DNA of 64,000 nt from an uncultured Roseibium sp. (GCF_963675985.1 NZ_OY780958.1:4092001-4156000), one strand, 5' to 3'. Shown: positions 51,167-60,276, counted from the first letter of the stretch. The notes: generated by a model from the sequence alone, not told the origin. Numbers and translations: made by a program.

Positions 51167-52361
51167 TATCGGCGCGACGCCTCCCCTCACAGGAAAATAC
51201 CGGTCTCTGTTCTTCCTGATGCTCGCTGAAATCGCCGGCATGAGCCTGTGGTTCATGTCGGCGGCGATCCTGCCGGACATGGTGGCGGACTATCCGATTT
51301 CGGACTTCCGGCAGGCGGCTCTTTCCAGCGCGGTCCAGATCGGCTTTGTCGCGGGCGCGCTCGTTTCCGCCATTTTCGGCCTGCCGGACCGGTTCGATCC
51401 GCGTCGGGCCTTCGCGGCTTCGGCCGTGATCGCGGCGGCGGCAAATGCCACGCTTCTGATTACGGTACCCGGAGGCGATCTGGCGATCCTGGCCCGGTTC
51501 ATCACCGGCGCCATGCTGGCGGGCGTTTATCCGGTCGGCATGAAGATTATCGTCGGCTGGGGCCAGCGGGACCGGGGCTTTCTGGTCGGAGCGCTCGTCG
51601 GAGCGCTCACCTTCGGCTCGGCCGCACCCCATCTGCTGGCCCTTGCCGGCGGCGCCGACTGGCGCTGGAGCGTCGGTGTCGCCTCGCTTGCGGCGGCGAT
51701 CGGCGGGCTGTTGTGCCTGGCAACGAAACTCGGTCCCTTCCATGCGGCGGCCGGAGACTTCCGGTTCCGCTCCATCGCGCTCGCCTGGACCAGCCGGAAG
51801 GTCCGGCTCGCCTATGCGGGCTACCTCTGCCACATGTGGGAGCTCTACGCCATGTGGGCGTGGATCGGCCTGGCCGCGACCTTGTCGTTCAGCGCATCGA
51901 TGGCGGAAGACAAGGCGCTGGTCTTCGGGCGGCTGCTTGCCTTCGGCGCGATTGCGGCAGGAGGCGCAACCAGCATCGTCGCAGGCGTGTTCGCCGACCG
52001 CCTCGGCAAGGAAACCATTGCCCTTTGGGCCTTGATCTTCAGCGGCAGCGCGGCGCTGGCGACCGCCGCTACGTTCGGCGGCCCACCGTGGATCACGATG
52101 ATCTGCGTGCTTGTCTGGGGGGCTGCCATCCTGCCGGATTCGGCGCAGTTCTCCGCCCTCGTCGCAGACCATTCGCCACCGGAAATGACCGGCAGCCTGA
52201 TGACCTTCCAGACTGCGCTGGGTTTCGCCCTGACCTTCTTCACGGTTCAGGCGACACCGGTGCTGGCGGCCGCCATCGGCTGGCCCGCCGTCTTCGTGAT
52301 CATGGCCATTGGGCCGGCCTTCGGCATTGTTGCCATGCTCCGCCTCCGGGCACTGGCCTGA
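51159..52361 (+). CDS. Major facilitator superfamily transporter
   Basis: This 400-residue, twelve-helix MFS permease has an N-terminus FLMLAEIAGMSLWFMSAAIL, a loop 2-3 motif FGLPDRFDPRRAF (a variant of the G-x-x-x-D-R-x-G-R-R motif A), and the second-half loop FADRLGKETIALW. Substrate cannot be read from the sequence. It overlaps the YjbR-like gene, so they are co-translated. It is convergent with ugpC, 23 bases away. Confidence 0.85.
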   Translation: MADIGATPPLTGKYRSLFFLMLAEIAGMSLWFMSAAILPDMVADYPISDFRQAALSSAVQIGFVAGALVSAIFGLPDRFDPRRAFAASAVIAAAANATLLITVPGGDLAILARFITGAMLAGVYPVGMKIIVGWGQRDRGFLVGALVGALTFGSAAPHLLALAGGADWRWSVGVASLAAAIGGLLCLATKLGPFHAAAGDFRFRSIALAWTSRKVRLAYAGYLCHMWELYAMWAWIGLAATLSFSASMAEDKALVFGRLLAFGAIAAGGATSIVAGVFADRLGKETIALWALIFSGSAALATAATFGGPPWITMICVLVWGAAILPDSAQFSALVADHSPPEMTGSLMTFQTALGFALTFFTVQATPVLAAAIGWPAVFVIMAIGPAFGIVAMLRLRALA

Positions 52362-52384
52362 CCAATCCGCCTGCAGCCGCTGTT

Positions 52385-53467
52385 TCAGCCTTCGATCCGG
52401 CGACCGCTTTCCGCGTCGAAGAAATGCATGTCGGTTACCGGTGCATTCAGATAGAGCACTGTCCCATGGTCATAGCGCGCATGGCTTGGCGCACGCACGA
52501 CGAGTTCCGGACCGGCGCCGTCGAGCTGGCCGTAGATGTAACTTTCCGCACCGACCGGTTCGAGGACGTTGACGGTGAATTCCATGGAAAGCTTGTCCGG
52601 TCTCTGCGTCTTCTCGCTGCCGATTTCCAGGTGCTCGGGACGAACGCCGAGAAGATAGCGGTCCGCTCCGTGCAGGTTCGGCGCATCGAGACCCGTTCCG
52701 CTTTCCGCTTGCAGGCGGCCGTTTTCGGAGCGGACCGGAACCAGGTTCATGGCCGGCGAGCCGATGAAGCTCGCGACAAATGTGGAAGCCGGCTTGTCGT
52801 AGACGTCCACCGGCGCGCCGATCTGCTCGATGGCGCCACCGTTCAGCACGATCAGCCGATCGGCAAGCGTCATGGCCTCGAGCTGGTCGTGGGTGACATA
52901 GACGCTGGTGGTGCCCAGTGCCTTCTGCAGGCGCTTGATCTCCACCCGCATCTGCACCCGGAGCTTGGCATCCAGGTTCGACAGCGGTTCGTCGAACAGG
53001 AAGGCCGCCGGTTCGCGGACGATGGCCCGGCCCATGGCGACGCGCTGACGCTGACCACCGGAAAGCGCTCGCGGCTTGCGGTCCAGATATTCACCAATCT
53101 CCAGGATGCGGGCGGCGTCCTTGACACGCCGGTCGATCTCGTCCTTCGCGATCTTCCGGTTACGCAACCCGTAGGCCAGGTTGTTGTAGACCGTCATATG
53201 CGGGTAGAGCGCGTAATTCTGGAACACCATGGCGATGTCCCGATCCGCCGGGTCGACCTTGTTGACGATCCTGTCGCCGATACTGATCTCGCCGTGGGAG
53301 ATGTCTTCCAGACCTGCGATCATGCGCAGCAGGGTGGACTTGCCGCAGCCGGACGGGCCGACGAGCACGATGAATTCGCCGTCGGCGATGTCGACAGACA
53401 CGCCTTTGACCGCTTCCACCGCGCCTGCGTAAACCTTGCGGACCGTATCGAGAGTAATCGTTGCCAT
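52385..53467 (-). CDS. ugpC: UgpC-like ABC transporter ATP-binding protein
   Basis: This 360-residue MalK/UgpC-type ATPase has Walker A VGPSGCGKSTLLR, a Q-loop, the signature LSGGQRQRVAMGRAIVREP, Walker B FLFDEPLSNLD, and an OB-fold C-terminal regulatory domain (MNLVPVRSENGRL, GVRPEHLEIG). It energises uptake of sn-glycerol-3-phosphate through UgpAE. Last gene of the ugpBAEC operon, ten bases after ugpE. Confidence 0.93.
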   Translation of the reverse strand: MATITLDTVRKVYAGAVEAVKGVSVDIADGEFIVLVGPSGCGKSTLLRMIAGLEDISHGEISIGDRIVNKVDPADRDIAMVFQNYALYPHMTVYNNLAYGLRNRKIAKDEIDRRVKDAARILEIGEYLDRKPRALSGGQRQRVAMGRAIVREPAAFLFDEPLSNLDAKLRVQMRVEIKRLQKALGTTSVYVTHDQLEAMTLADRLIVLNGGAIEQIGAPVDVYDKPASTFVASFIGSPAMNLVPVRSENGRLQAESGTGLDAPNLHGADRYLLGVRPEHLEIGSEKTQRPDKLSMEFTVNVLEPVGAESYIYGQLDGAGPELVVRAPSHARYDHGTVLYLNAPVTDMHFFDAESGRRIEG

Positions 53468-53477
53468 CGGATATTGC

Positions 53478-54320
53478 TCACTTGTCGCTTTCGGTCAGCC
53501 CTTTGACGAACCAGCTCTGGAACACCACGACCACCAGGACGGGGGGCAGCATGGCCAGGATCGCTAGGGCGAAAGCTTCGTTGTAATCGGGGATCTGCGA
53601 GCCGATCCAAACCAGAAGGATCTGCTTGATGCCGCGCACGAGGGTGAAATACACCTCGTCGTTGGTCGTGATCATGGGCCAGAGATACTGGTTCCAGCCG
53701 TAGACGAACATGATGATGAAGATCGCGGCGATCATCGTCTTCGACGTCGGCACCAGGATGTCGATGAAGAACTTGAACGGACCGGCGCCGTCGATGCGGG
53801 CGGCTTCCAGAAGCTCGTCCGGAACCGACTTGAAGAACTGGCGGAAATAGAACGTGCCCGTCGCCGAGGCGAGCAGCGGCACGATCATGCCCGAAAAGCT
53901 GTTCAGCATGCCGAGCTTCTGCACGACCTCGTAGGACGGGACGATGCGCACTTCCAGCGGCAGCAGCAGCGTGGTGAAGATCATCCAGAAGAAGAACGTA
54001 CCCGCCTTGAAGCGGAAATAGACGATCGCATAGGCGGCAAGCATGGACAGCACGATCTTGCCGACGGCGAAACCGACTCCGAGGATCATGGAGTTCCACA
54101 GCATGCGCAGGCCGGTGATCTGGCCGGTGAACCCGCCTTCGTGGAACAGGACCTTGGAATAGGTGTCGGTGAAGTGCCCGCCCCAGCTCGCCATCAGCCC
54201 GAAGCGGTGGATTTCGACCGCTTCGTGGGTGGACGTCAGGAAGGCGATTGCGACGGGGCCGATCATCAGCACCGAGCCGATGATCAGGATGAGGTGATCG
54301 AAGAGTTTCAGACGGAACAT
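53478..54320 (-). CDS. ugpE: UgpE-like ABC permease
   Basis: This 280-residue, six-helix permease carries the EAA loop ELLEAARIDGAGPFKFFIDI, which contacts the ATPase, and a typical N-terminus DHLILIIGSVLMIGPVAIAF. The C-terminus VVVVFQSWFVKGLTESDK closes it. It forms the channel with UgpA. Confidence 0.92.
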   Translation of the reverse strand: MFRLKLFDHLILIIGSVLMIGPVAIAFLTSTHEAVEIHRFGLMASWGGHFTDTYSKVLFHEGGFTGQITGLRMLWNSMILGVGFAVGKIVLSMLAAYAIVYFRFKAGTFFFWMIFTTLLLPLEVRIVPSYEVVQKLGMLNSFSGMIVPLLASATGTFYFRQFFKSVPDELLEAARIDGAGPFKFFIDILVPTSKTMIAAIFIIMFVYGWNQYLWPMITTNDEVYFTLVRGIKQILLVWIGSQIPDYNEAFALAILAMLPPVLVVVVFQSWFVKGLTESDK

Positions 54321-54329
54321 GGCGCGCCC

Positions 54330-55211
54330 TCAGTTGTAGTGCACGCGCCGCTCGATGAAGCGGAACTGGAAGATGGTGAGCACGAACACGATGACCATCA
54401 GGATCACCGACTGGGCCGAGGAGCCGCCGATGTCGCCGCCCCGGAAGCCGTCCATGTAGACCTTGTAGACCAGCGTGATCGGGTTGTTGGCCGCCTTGTC
54501 CTTCACGACCACGTCGATGATGCCGAAGGTGTCGAACAGCGAATAGGTCATGTTGATGATCAGCAGGAAAAAGGCCGTCGGCGCCAGCAGGGGCAGGATG
54601 ATGGTCCGGAAGCGGCGGAAGCCCGAACGGCAGTCGATGGCGCCGGCCTCGCGCAGGGACTTCGGAATGGCCTGCAATCCGGACAGGAAGAAGATGAAAT
54701 TGTAAGGGATCTGCTTCCAAACGGCGATGGTCACCATGGCGAAGGCGGTGTCGAAGTAATTCAGGCCGAGCTTGAAGTCCCAGCCGAAGAAGGCGGCGAC
54801 TTTCAGGAAGGGGCCGATATGCTGGTCGAAGAACATCACGCCCATCAGGCCAGCGACCGGGGGCGCCACCGCGTAGACCCACATCAGCAGCGTCTTGTAG
54901 GTGGAAGAACCACGGATCACCGCATCCGCCTTGACCGCCAGAAGCAGCGCCGTAGACAAGGACAGGAACGTGACAAGCAGCGTGAAGACGATCGTGAAGT
55001 TGCCGATACGGGCATATTCACTCGATTCCAGAACGTCCCTGTAGTTGTCCAGGCCCACGAAGGTCGCACTGAAACCGAACGGGTCCTCCAGATAGAAGGA
55101 GGACTGAATCGCCTGTACCGACGGCCAGTAGAAAAAGATCAGGATGACGGCGACCTGCGGCAGCAGGAAGAGATACGGCAGGGAAGCGCTGGAGAACTGG
55201 ACGCGTTTCAT
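54330..55211 (-). CDS. ugpA: UgpA-like ABC permease
   Basis: This 293-residue permease (from ATG 55211; a GTG two codons upstream is less likely) has an EAA loop SLREAGAIDCRSGFRRFRTI, LPYLFLLPQVAVILIFFYWP as first helix, and the extended periplasmic loop EDPFGFSATFVGLDNYRDVL typical of MalF/UgpA partners. It is separated from ugpB by a strong hairpin. Confidence 0.92.
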   Translation of the reverse strand: MKRVQFSSASLPYLFLLPQVAVILIFFYWPSVQAIQSSFYLEDPFGFSATFVGLDNYRDVLESSEYARIGNFTIVFTLLVTFLSLSTALLLAVKADAVIRGSSTYKTLLMWVYAVAPPVAGLMGVMFFDQHIGPFLKVAAFFGWDFKLGLNYFDTAFAMVTIAVWKQIPYNFIFFLSGLQAIPKSLREAGAIDCRSGFRRFRTIILPLLAPTAFFLLIINMTYSLFDTFGIIDVVVKDKAANNPITLVYKVYMDGFRGGDIGGSSAQSVILMVIVFVLTIFQFRFIERRVHYN

Positions 55212-55252
55212 GTGCACGCTTTCACATTTCCGGACGGAAATTCAGGACATAC

Positions 55253-55280
55253 GGACCGGGAAGAGCCCTCTTCCCGGTCC
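55253..55280. repeat. Intercistronic hairpin between ugpB and ugpA
   Basis: GGACCGGGAAGAG (55253-55265) is perfectly complementary to CTCTTCCCGGTCC (55268-55280). On the minus strand, in the operon's direction, no T-tract follows, so it is more likely an mRNA stabiliser or attenuator at the end of the binding-protein message than a full terminator. That would raise UgpB over the permeases. Confidence 0.65.
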
Positions 55281-55300
55281 GCGTTTTTCAACCGGTCCGG

Positions 55301-56611
55301 TCAGCCGGCGGTCTTGGCGAAGCGCTCCAGCAGCTTGTTGCCTTCGTCCTCGATGGTCTTGAAGGCATCGTCCACGGAGGTCTCGTTGGCGAAGATCTTG
55401 TTGAATTCGCGTTCCATGACTTCCCGGATCTGCGGGTAAAAGCCCATGCGGTAGCCCTTGGACCACTTGCCGCCCGGCAGCATCAGCTGCTTGATGCCGA
55501 CTTCGGCCTGCGGAACTTCCTTGTAGTAGCCGCTTTCCTGAGCAAGCTTGTACGCCGCCTTGGTGATCGGCACGTAACCGGTCGACTTGTGCCAGAAGAA
55601 CTGGACTTCCGGGGAGGTCAGGAATTCGAAGAACGCTGCGGTGCAGTCGTTTTCGGCCTTCGGCTTGCCGGAGAAGGCGAACAGGGCCGCGCCACCGATG
55701 AAGGTGTTGGTGCCGGCACCCTCGATCGAATTCCAGTAAGGCAGGAAGGTTGCGGAGAACGGCATCTGGGCCGTCTTGCTCAGACCGCCGAAGGAACCGG
55801 AAGAGCCGATCCAGAAGGCAACCTTGCCTTCTTCGAACGGCTTCTGGTTGTCGCTCCAGCCGGCGCCGTAATAGCCGAACAGGCCGTTGTCGTACCAGTC
55901 CTTGAGCTTGGAATACATCATCTTCTGCTCAGGGGAGTTCACCAGTATCTTGGTGCCCTTGACGGCATCGTAACCGTTGTTGTTGGTCGCGAACTGCAGA
56001 TCGTGACGGGAGAAGAAGTTCTCGGTGAACTCCCAGGTCAGCTGCGACTGGACCAGCGGCACGTAACCGGCGGCCTTCAGCTTCGGAGCGATGGCTTCGA
56101 ACTCTTCCCAGGTCTTCGGTGCTTCAACGCCGGCCTTTTTGATGGCTTCGTCGTTGATGTACATGATCGGAGCCGACGAGTTGAACGGCATGCCGATGAA
56201 CTTGCCGTCGCTGTCGGCGTAGAAGTAACGCACGCCGTCGATGAAATCCTCGCGGTTGAAGTCATGACCGGCGGCCTTGATCATGTCCTCAGCCGGGATG
56301 ACAGCACCCTTGGCATTGATGATCGTGGCGGCACCGGCGTCGAAGACCTGCAGGATGTTCGGCTGCTCACCGGCACGGAAGCCCGCGATGCCCGCGTTCA
56401 GGGCTTCCTCGTAGGTGCCCTTGCTCACCGGCGTCAGGTGGCAGACATCCTGGCTGGCGTTGAATTTCTCGGCGATCTGGTTGATGACTTCGCCGTTCCG
56501 GCCACTCATGCCGTGCCACCAGGAAATCTCGGTCGCAGCATAAGAAGCGGTCGACGTGCCAAGCAGGGCAGCCGCAGCGACGACGCTGGCGACGGTCTTA
56601 CGAAAAGCCAT
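55301..56611 (-). CDS. ugpB: UgpB-like periplasmic substrate-binding protein
   Basis: 436 residues from ATG 56611 (GGGAG upstream). Signal peptide VASVVAAAALLGTSTASYA, then EISWWHGMSGRNGEVINQIA, the opening of UgpB-type binding proteins; WHGM contributes to glycerol-phosphate binding. The protein delivers sn-glycerol-3-phosphate or its diesters to UgpAE. First gene of the operon. Neighbourhood and family support the substrate; a related polyol phosphate is possible. Confidence 0.92.
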   Translation of the reverse strand: MAFRKTVASVVAAAALLGTSTASYAATEISWWHGMSGRNGEVINQIAEKFNASQDVCHLTPVSKGTYEEALNAGIAGFRAGEQPNILQVFDAGAATIINAKGAVIPAEDMIKAAGHDFNREDFIDGVRYFYADSDGKFIGMPFNSSAPIMYINDEAIKKAGVEAPKTWEEFEAIAPKLKAAGYVPLVQSQLTWEFTENFFSRHDLQFATNNNGYDAVKGTKILVNSPEQKMMYSKLKDWYDNGLFGYYGAGWSDNQKPFEEGKVAFWIGSSGSFGGLSKTAQMPFSATFLPYWNSIEGAGTNTFIGGAALFAFSGKPKAENDCTAAFFEFLTSPEVQFFWHKSTGYVPITKAAYKLAQESGYYKEVPQAEVGIKQLMLPGGKWSKGYRMGFYPQIREVMEREFNKIFANETSVDDAFKTIEDEGNKLLERFAKTAG

Positions 56612-56876
56612 GATAAATGCTCCCAAACGATGAGGCCGGCGGCCCCGGTCACAAGTTGTATGCGCCGTCGGCCGGCGTGGTTCCGGCGGCGCGATCGATA
56701 TCGCCCGTGCTTCGTATGGTTTTCAGATGAATGCCGTATGTCGCTCATATGAACCTTCGGCGACAGTCCGGTGTCGTTGACACTCGGTCGATTTTTTCGC
56801 TGTTTCCAGCGGCCAAACGAGAGCACGTACGTGAAAAAACTTGCATGCGTCATCCGTTTCCAGCACTTTCAGCGGA

Positions 56877-57060
56877 GATGGTTCCGCCAAGCAGAAGACG
56901 CGGCGGATCAAAAGGGAACACGGTGCGGCGTACCCAGCAGGGACCAAGACCGTGGCTGCCCCCGCAACTGTGAGCGGTTCGCCAAGCCCTAGGGCCACTG
57001 GTTTTCGAAAACCGGGAAGGCGGGCAAGGTGATGAGCCGCAAGCCAGGAGACCTGCCATC
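56877..57060 (+). ncRNA. Cobalamin (vitamin B12) riboswitch
   Basis: The aptamer hallmarks appear in order: AAAAGGGAACACGGTGCGGC, the core GCCCCCGCAACTGTGAGC, GGGCCACTG, then the B12 box GCCAGGAGACCTGCC at 57043-57057. The P1 stem is GATGG (56877-56881) with CCATC (57056-57060). The expression platform precedes the CbiM-like gene by about 70 bases. In known cases, adenosylcobalamin binding shuts off cobalt or B12 uptake and synthesis genes. Confidence 0.93.
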
Positions 57061-57128
57061 AACCAACCGGCGCGCGCCTGCGTCTTCTTTTAAGCCTCCC
57101 ACACGGCGGGTGTGGAAAGGAGAACAAC

Positions 57129-57812
57129 ATGCATATCGAACCCGGCATCGTCGACGGCGCCAAGATCGTTCTCAGCTACGCAACGGCGGCAGCCTCCCTC
57201 GGCATGGCAGCCAAATTCGCCTTCAACACGGTGCGCAATGACGGAGGAGTGTCCGCCCTTGTCAGCCGCGGCGTCATGGCGACAGCGCTTGTCTTCAGCT
57301 TTTTCCAGATCCTGCCGCACTATCCGGTCGGCGTTTCGGAAGTTCACCTGATTCTCGGCTCGACTCTTTACCTGATGTTCGGCGCCGGACCGGCCGCGAT
57401 CGGCCTGGCCGCGGGCCTTCTCCTGCAGGGCCTGTTCTTCGCGCCGTTCGATCTGCCGCAATACGGTATCAACGTCACCACGCTACTGGTGCCGCTGTTT
57501 GCCATCAGCCAGATCGCCAAGCGGATCATTCCGGCCGACACGCCCTACGTGAACATCGAATACAAGCAGGCGCTGGTGCTTTCGACCGCCTATCAGGGCG
57601 GCATCGTCGCCTGGGTCGCCTTCTGGGCGTTCTACGGACAGGGCTTCGGCGCGGAAAACATCGCGTCGGTCACCTCCTTCGGAGCGGCCTATATGCTGGT
57701 TATCCTGATCGAGCCGCTTGCCGATCTCGGCGTTCTGGCCGGTGCCAAGACACTGTCCGGCCTGAAGGCGTCGCCGTTTGTCTGCAATCGCGTTTACAAC
57801 GCTGCGGCCTGA
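57129..57812 (+). CDS. cbiM: CbiM-like cobalt transport permease (energy-coupling factor type)
   Basis: This 227-residue membrane protein begins M-H-I-E-P-G; the invariant N-terminal His2 of CbiM/NikM coordinates the metal. Six to seven helices follow, with IVDGAKIVLSYATAAASLGM and a C-terminal ILIEPLADLGVLAGAKTLSG. AAAGGAG precedes the ATG. It lies downstream of the cobalamin riboswitch, which fits a cobalt transporter, but no cbiN, cbiQ or cbiO is adjacent, so it may work alone or with distant partners. Confidence 0.82.
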   Translation: MHIEPGIVDGAKIVLSYATAAASLGMAAKFAFNTVRNDGGVSALVSRGVMATALVFSFFQILPHYPVGVSEVHLILGSTLYLMFGAGPAAIGLAAGLLLQGLFFAPFDLPQYGINVTTLLVPLFAISQIAKRIIPADTPYVNIEYKQALVLSTAYQGGIVAWVAFWAFYGQGFGAENIASVTSFGAAYMLVILIEPLADLGVLAGAKTLSGLKASPFVCNRVYNAAA

Positions 57813-57837
57813 TATCCGCATCGCTTGAACGGGACAG

Positions 57838-57867
57838 GCCCCGGCAGCTCGGCTGCCGGGGCTTTTT
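57838..57867 (+). terminator. Intrinsic terminator after the CbiM-like gene
   Basis: GCCCCGGCAGC (57838-57848) pairs with GCTGCCGGGGC (57852-57862) over a TCG loop, followed by TTTTT. A textbook rho-independent terminator, closing the riboswitch-controlled single-gene transcript. Confidence 0.9.
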
Positions 57868-57981
57868 GTTGCATCCTTTTGAAGAAAGCCGTGAAGGTGC
57901 GCTGGCGTCGGGGACTGTCACCTTTTAGGTTGCGGTTGTGCTTTCGAGCTCAACACGACCGCCCGCAAACGACTGGCCAGA

Positions 57982-59460
57982 ATGATGCCTGCTGATTCTT
58001 ACCCGACCTCTCTTGTGGTGACCTCGAAAAAGGCCGGTCTCCTCGGCGGCATGATCGCGCTCGTCGCGATCCTTGCCCTGCCGCATCCGCAGGGCCTCAC
58101 GGCCGAGGGCTGGGCAGTGGCGGGTGTCGGCCTGCTGATGGCGATCTGGTGGATGAGCGAAGCGCTGCCGCTTGCGGCAACGGCGCTCGTGCCCCTGGTC
58201 CTGTTCCCCCTGCTCGGGATCAGCTCCTTCGATAGCGCGGCGCAACCTTACGCCAATCCCCTGATCTTCCTGTTTCTCGGCGGCTTCATTCTCGCCAGAG
58301 GGTTGGAACGCTGGCAGCTTCACAGACGCCTTGCCCTCAAGGTCCTGCGCCGGGTCGGCGAGAGCCCGCCCGCGATCATCGCCGGCATGATGGGCATCAC
58401 GGCTTTTTTGAGCATGTGGGTCAGCAACACTGCGACCTCCATGGTGATGCTGCCGATTGCCCAGTCGATCGTCGTCACTCTGTGCAGCGAGGGGTCGGAC
58501 CGCCCGGACGAGCTCCGGAACAGCTTCGCCCCGGCGCTGATGCTCGCAATTGCCTATGGCGCCACCATCGGCGGTATGGGCACCCTGATCGGTACCCCGC
58601 CGAACGCGCTCCTCGCCGGCTTTCTGCTTGAGACGTATGGCATCCGCATCGGCTTCGCGGAATGGATGCTGGTTGGCATTCCGGTTGTTCTGGTGCTCCT
58701 GCCCCTGTCCTGGATCCTTCTGACGAAGGTCACCTTCAAGGTCCCCTCCTCCTTCCTGGGGACCGGCCTCTCATCGGGATCTGGCGAAACAGAAGATCTG
58801 GGCCCGATGTCGCAGCAGGAATATCTGGTCGCAGGTGTCATGGTCATCGTCGCGGTTTTGTGGCTGACGCGGCCTCTCCTTGCCGATCTGCTTCCCGGTC
58901 TGCCTCTGTCGGATGCGGGCATCGCCATGATCGGCGCTCTATCGCTGTTCATCCTTCCCGACCGCTGGTCTGCGGGACGGTTCCTGCTGGAGTGGGACGA
59001 CATCAAGAGCCTGCGCTGGGACGTCCTGATCCTGTTCGGCGGCGGTCTGTCCCTGGCCGGCGCCATCGCAAGCACCGGGCTGGCAGACTGGATCGGCGCC
59101 GGGATGAGCGCGCTTCAAACATTGCCCGCCAATGTTCTGATCCTCGCCGTCATGGTAGTGGTGGTCTATCTGGGCGAGCTGGCCTCCAACACGGCCATGG
59201 CCGCCGTCTTCCTGCCCGTCGCCGGGGCTGCCGCCGTCGGCATGGGTGCAGACCCTCTCACTCTGGCCCTGCCGGTGGTGCTGGCCGCCTCGCTCGGCTT
59301 CATGCTGCCGGTCGCCACCCCGCCCAATGCCATCGTCTACGGTTCGGGCGCCGTCACCTCGCAGCAGATGCTGCGCGCGGGTGCCCTGCTCGATGTGATC
59401 AGCATCGCCGTGGTCTTCGTCATCGCCGCCACCATTGGTCGCTGGGTGTTCGGGCTTTAG
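57982..59460 (+). CDS. SLC13/DASS family anion transporter
   Basis: This 492-residue divalent-anion:Na+ symporter-type protein has the two SNT motifs of the family: MWVSNTATSMVMLPIAQS in the first half, and GELASNTAMAAVFLPVAG, then GFMLPVATPPNAIVYGSG, in the second. About eleven helices with two hairpins. Substrates in the family are dicarboxylates or sulfate-like anions; not resolvable here. Its stop shares two bases with the stop of the convergent YqaA gene. Confidence 0.88.
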   Translation: MMPADSYPTSLVVTSKKAGLLGGMIALVAILALPHPQGLTAEGWAVAGVGLLMAIWWMSEALPLAATALVPLVLFPLLGISSFDSAAQPYANPLIFLFLGGFILARGLERWQLHRRLALKVLRRVGESPPAIIAGMMGITAFLSMWVSNTATSMVMLPIAQSIVVTLCSEGSDRPDELRNSFAPALMLAIAYGATIGGMGTLIGTPPNALLAGFLLETYGIRIGFAEWMLVGIPVVLVLLPLSWILLTKVTFKVPSSFLGTGLSSGSGETEDLGPMSQQEYLVAGVMVIVAVLWLTRPLLADLLPGLPLSDAGIAMIGALSLFILPDRWSAGRFLLEWDDIKSLRWDVLILFGGGLSLAGAIASTGLADWIGAGMSALQTLPANVLILAVMVVVVYLGELASNTAMAAVFLPVAGAAAVGMGADPLTLALPVVLAASLGFMLPVATPPNAIVYGSGAVTSQQMLRAGALLDVISIAVVFVIAATIGRWVFGL

Positions 59461-59894
59461 ACGAGGTTGAGAACAACCGCCGCCAGGATGATGTAGCGCA
59501 CGGTCTTGGCGATCGCCACCAGGAGAAAGAAGCTCCAGAAGGGTTCGCGCAGGACGCCGGCGGCAACCGTCAGCGGATCGCCGATGAACGGCGCCCAGCT
59601 CATCAGCAGGCTCCAGCGGCCGTATTTGTGATACCAGCGCGAGGCGCGTTCGAGCTGTTGATGCTTGACCGGAAACCAGCGCCGGTCGCTGAATTTTTCC
59701 ACCGCAAGGCCAAGCATCCAATTGACGACCGACCCGAGCGTGTTGCCGATACTGGCAACGACGACGAGCGTGACCGGGGAATAGGTTCCCGCCAGCAACA
59801 GGCCGCCAAGGAGCGCTTCCGACTGCGCCGGAAGCACCGTTGCCGCCAGAAAGGAAACCAGGAACAGGCCGAGCAGCCCCAGACCTTCCAGCAT
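59457..59894 (-). CDS. YqaA family (VTT/DedA-like) membrane protein
   Basis: 145 residues from ATG 59894; the open frame to 60032 upstream is unsupported. The small VTT-domain protein has SEALLGGLLLAG, the glycine-rich IGNTLGSVVNWMLG with an acidic partner, and PFIGDPLTVAAGVLREPFWS, as in YqaA. Four helices. It belongs to the broad DedA-like group of flippase or transporter candidates. It overlaps the SLC13 gene tail-to-tail. Confidence 0.82.
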   Translation of the reverse strand: MLEGLGLLGLFLVSFLAATVLPAQSEALLGGLLLAGTYSPVTLVVVASIGNTLGSVVNWMLGLAVEKFSDRRWFPVKHQQLERASRWYHKYGRWSLLMSWAPFIGDPLTVAAGVLREPFWSFFLLVAIAKTVRYIILAAVVLNLV

Positions 59895-60047
59895 GACCGA
59901 TGAACTCCCGCGCGTGGACCCCACGCATAGCGCAGGAAGGCCGGAACTGGAAAGGGAAGACCGGGGATTAATGGAAGGCGATGTTATAATTGACGCGCCA
60001 CGCGTTTTGAGTGTGGTATGGCCCCACAGCAATCAGGAGAAAGAATC

Positions 60048-60242
60048 ATGGCTGATCAACCAATTGTTCATATCGGAGAGAATTCTGTCGAAGAAGTCGC
60101 CTTTAAGCTGTTCCGATGCATCGGCTCAGCAGAAGGAAAGACCGCTTTTAATGGCTCTCCGAAAGACGGAACTGATCGAAAGTGGATTCTCGATACATAC
60201 GCGGAGTGTCTGCACACTGCTCGTGGTTATCGTGACATATGA
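60048..60242 (+). CDS. Small hypothetical protein, 64 residues
   Basis: From ATG 60048, preceded by CAGGAGAAAGAATC. Sequence opens MADQPIVHIGENSVEEVAFK and ends YAECLHTARGYRDI. Soluble, no recognised domain. A hairpin terminator follows the stop after 12 bases. The gene lies at the left edge of an AT-richer islet. Confidence 0.6.
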   Translation: MADQPIVHIGENSVEEVAFKLFRCIGSAEGKTAFNGSPKDGTDRKWILDTYAECLHTARGYRDI

Positions 60243-60254
60243 CCCAATGAAAAA

Positions 60255-60276
60255 AGCCCGGCTCACTAACCGGGCT
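60255..60276. terminator. Bidirectional hairpin terminator between two small convergent genes
   Basis: AGCCCGG (60255-60261) and CCGGGCT (60270-60276) flank an eight-base loop. AAAAA lies on one side and ACTTCTT on the other, so it could end both the 64-residue gene on the plus strand and the 63-residue gene on the minus strand. Confidence 0.6.

Noticed and set aside
51248..53506. 752-codon plus-strand ORF spanning the MFS gene and ugpC
   Set aside because: Out-of-frame shadow over one gene on each strand; amino-acid content is low-complexity Arg/Gly and it has no family motifs.
53320..54882. 520-codon minus-strand ORF across ugpE
   Set aside because: Alternate frame of the ugpA/ugpE/ugpC genes; high GC makes long false frames common here.
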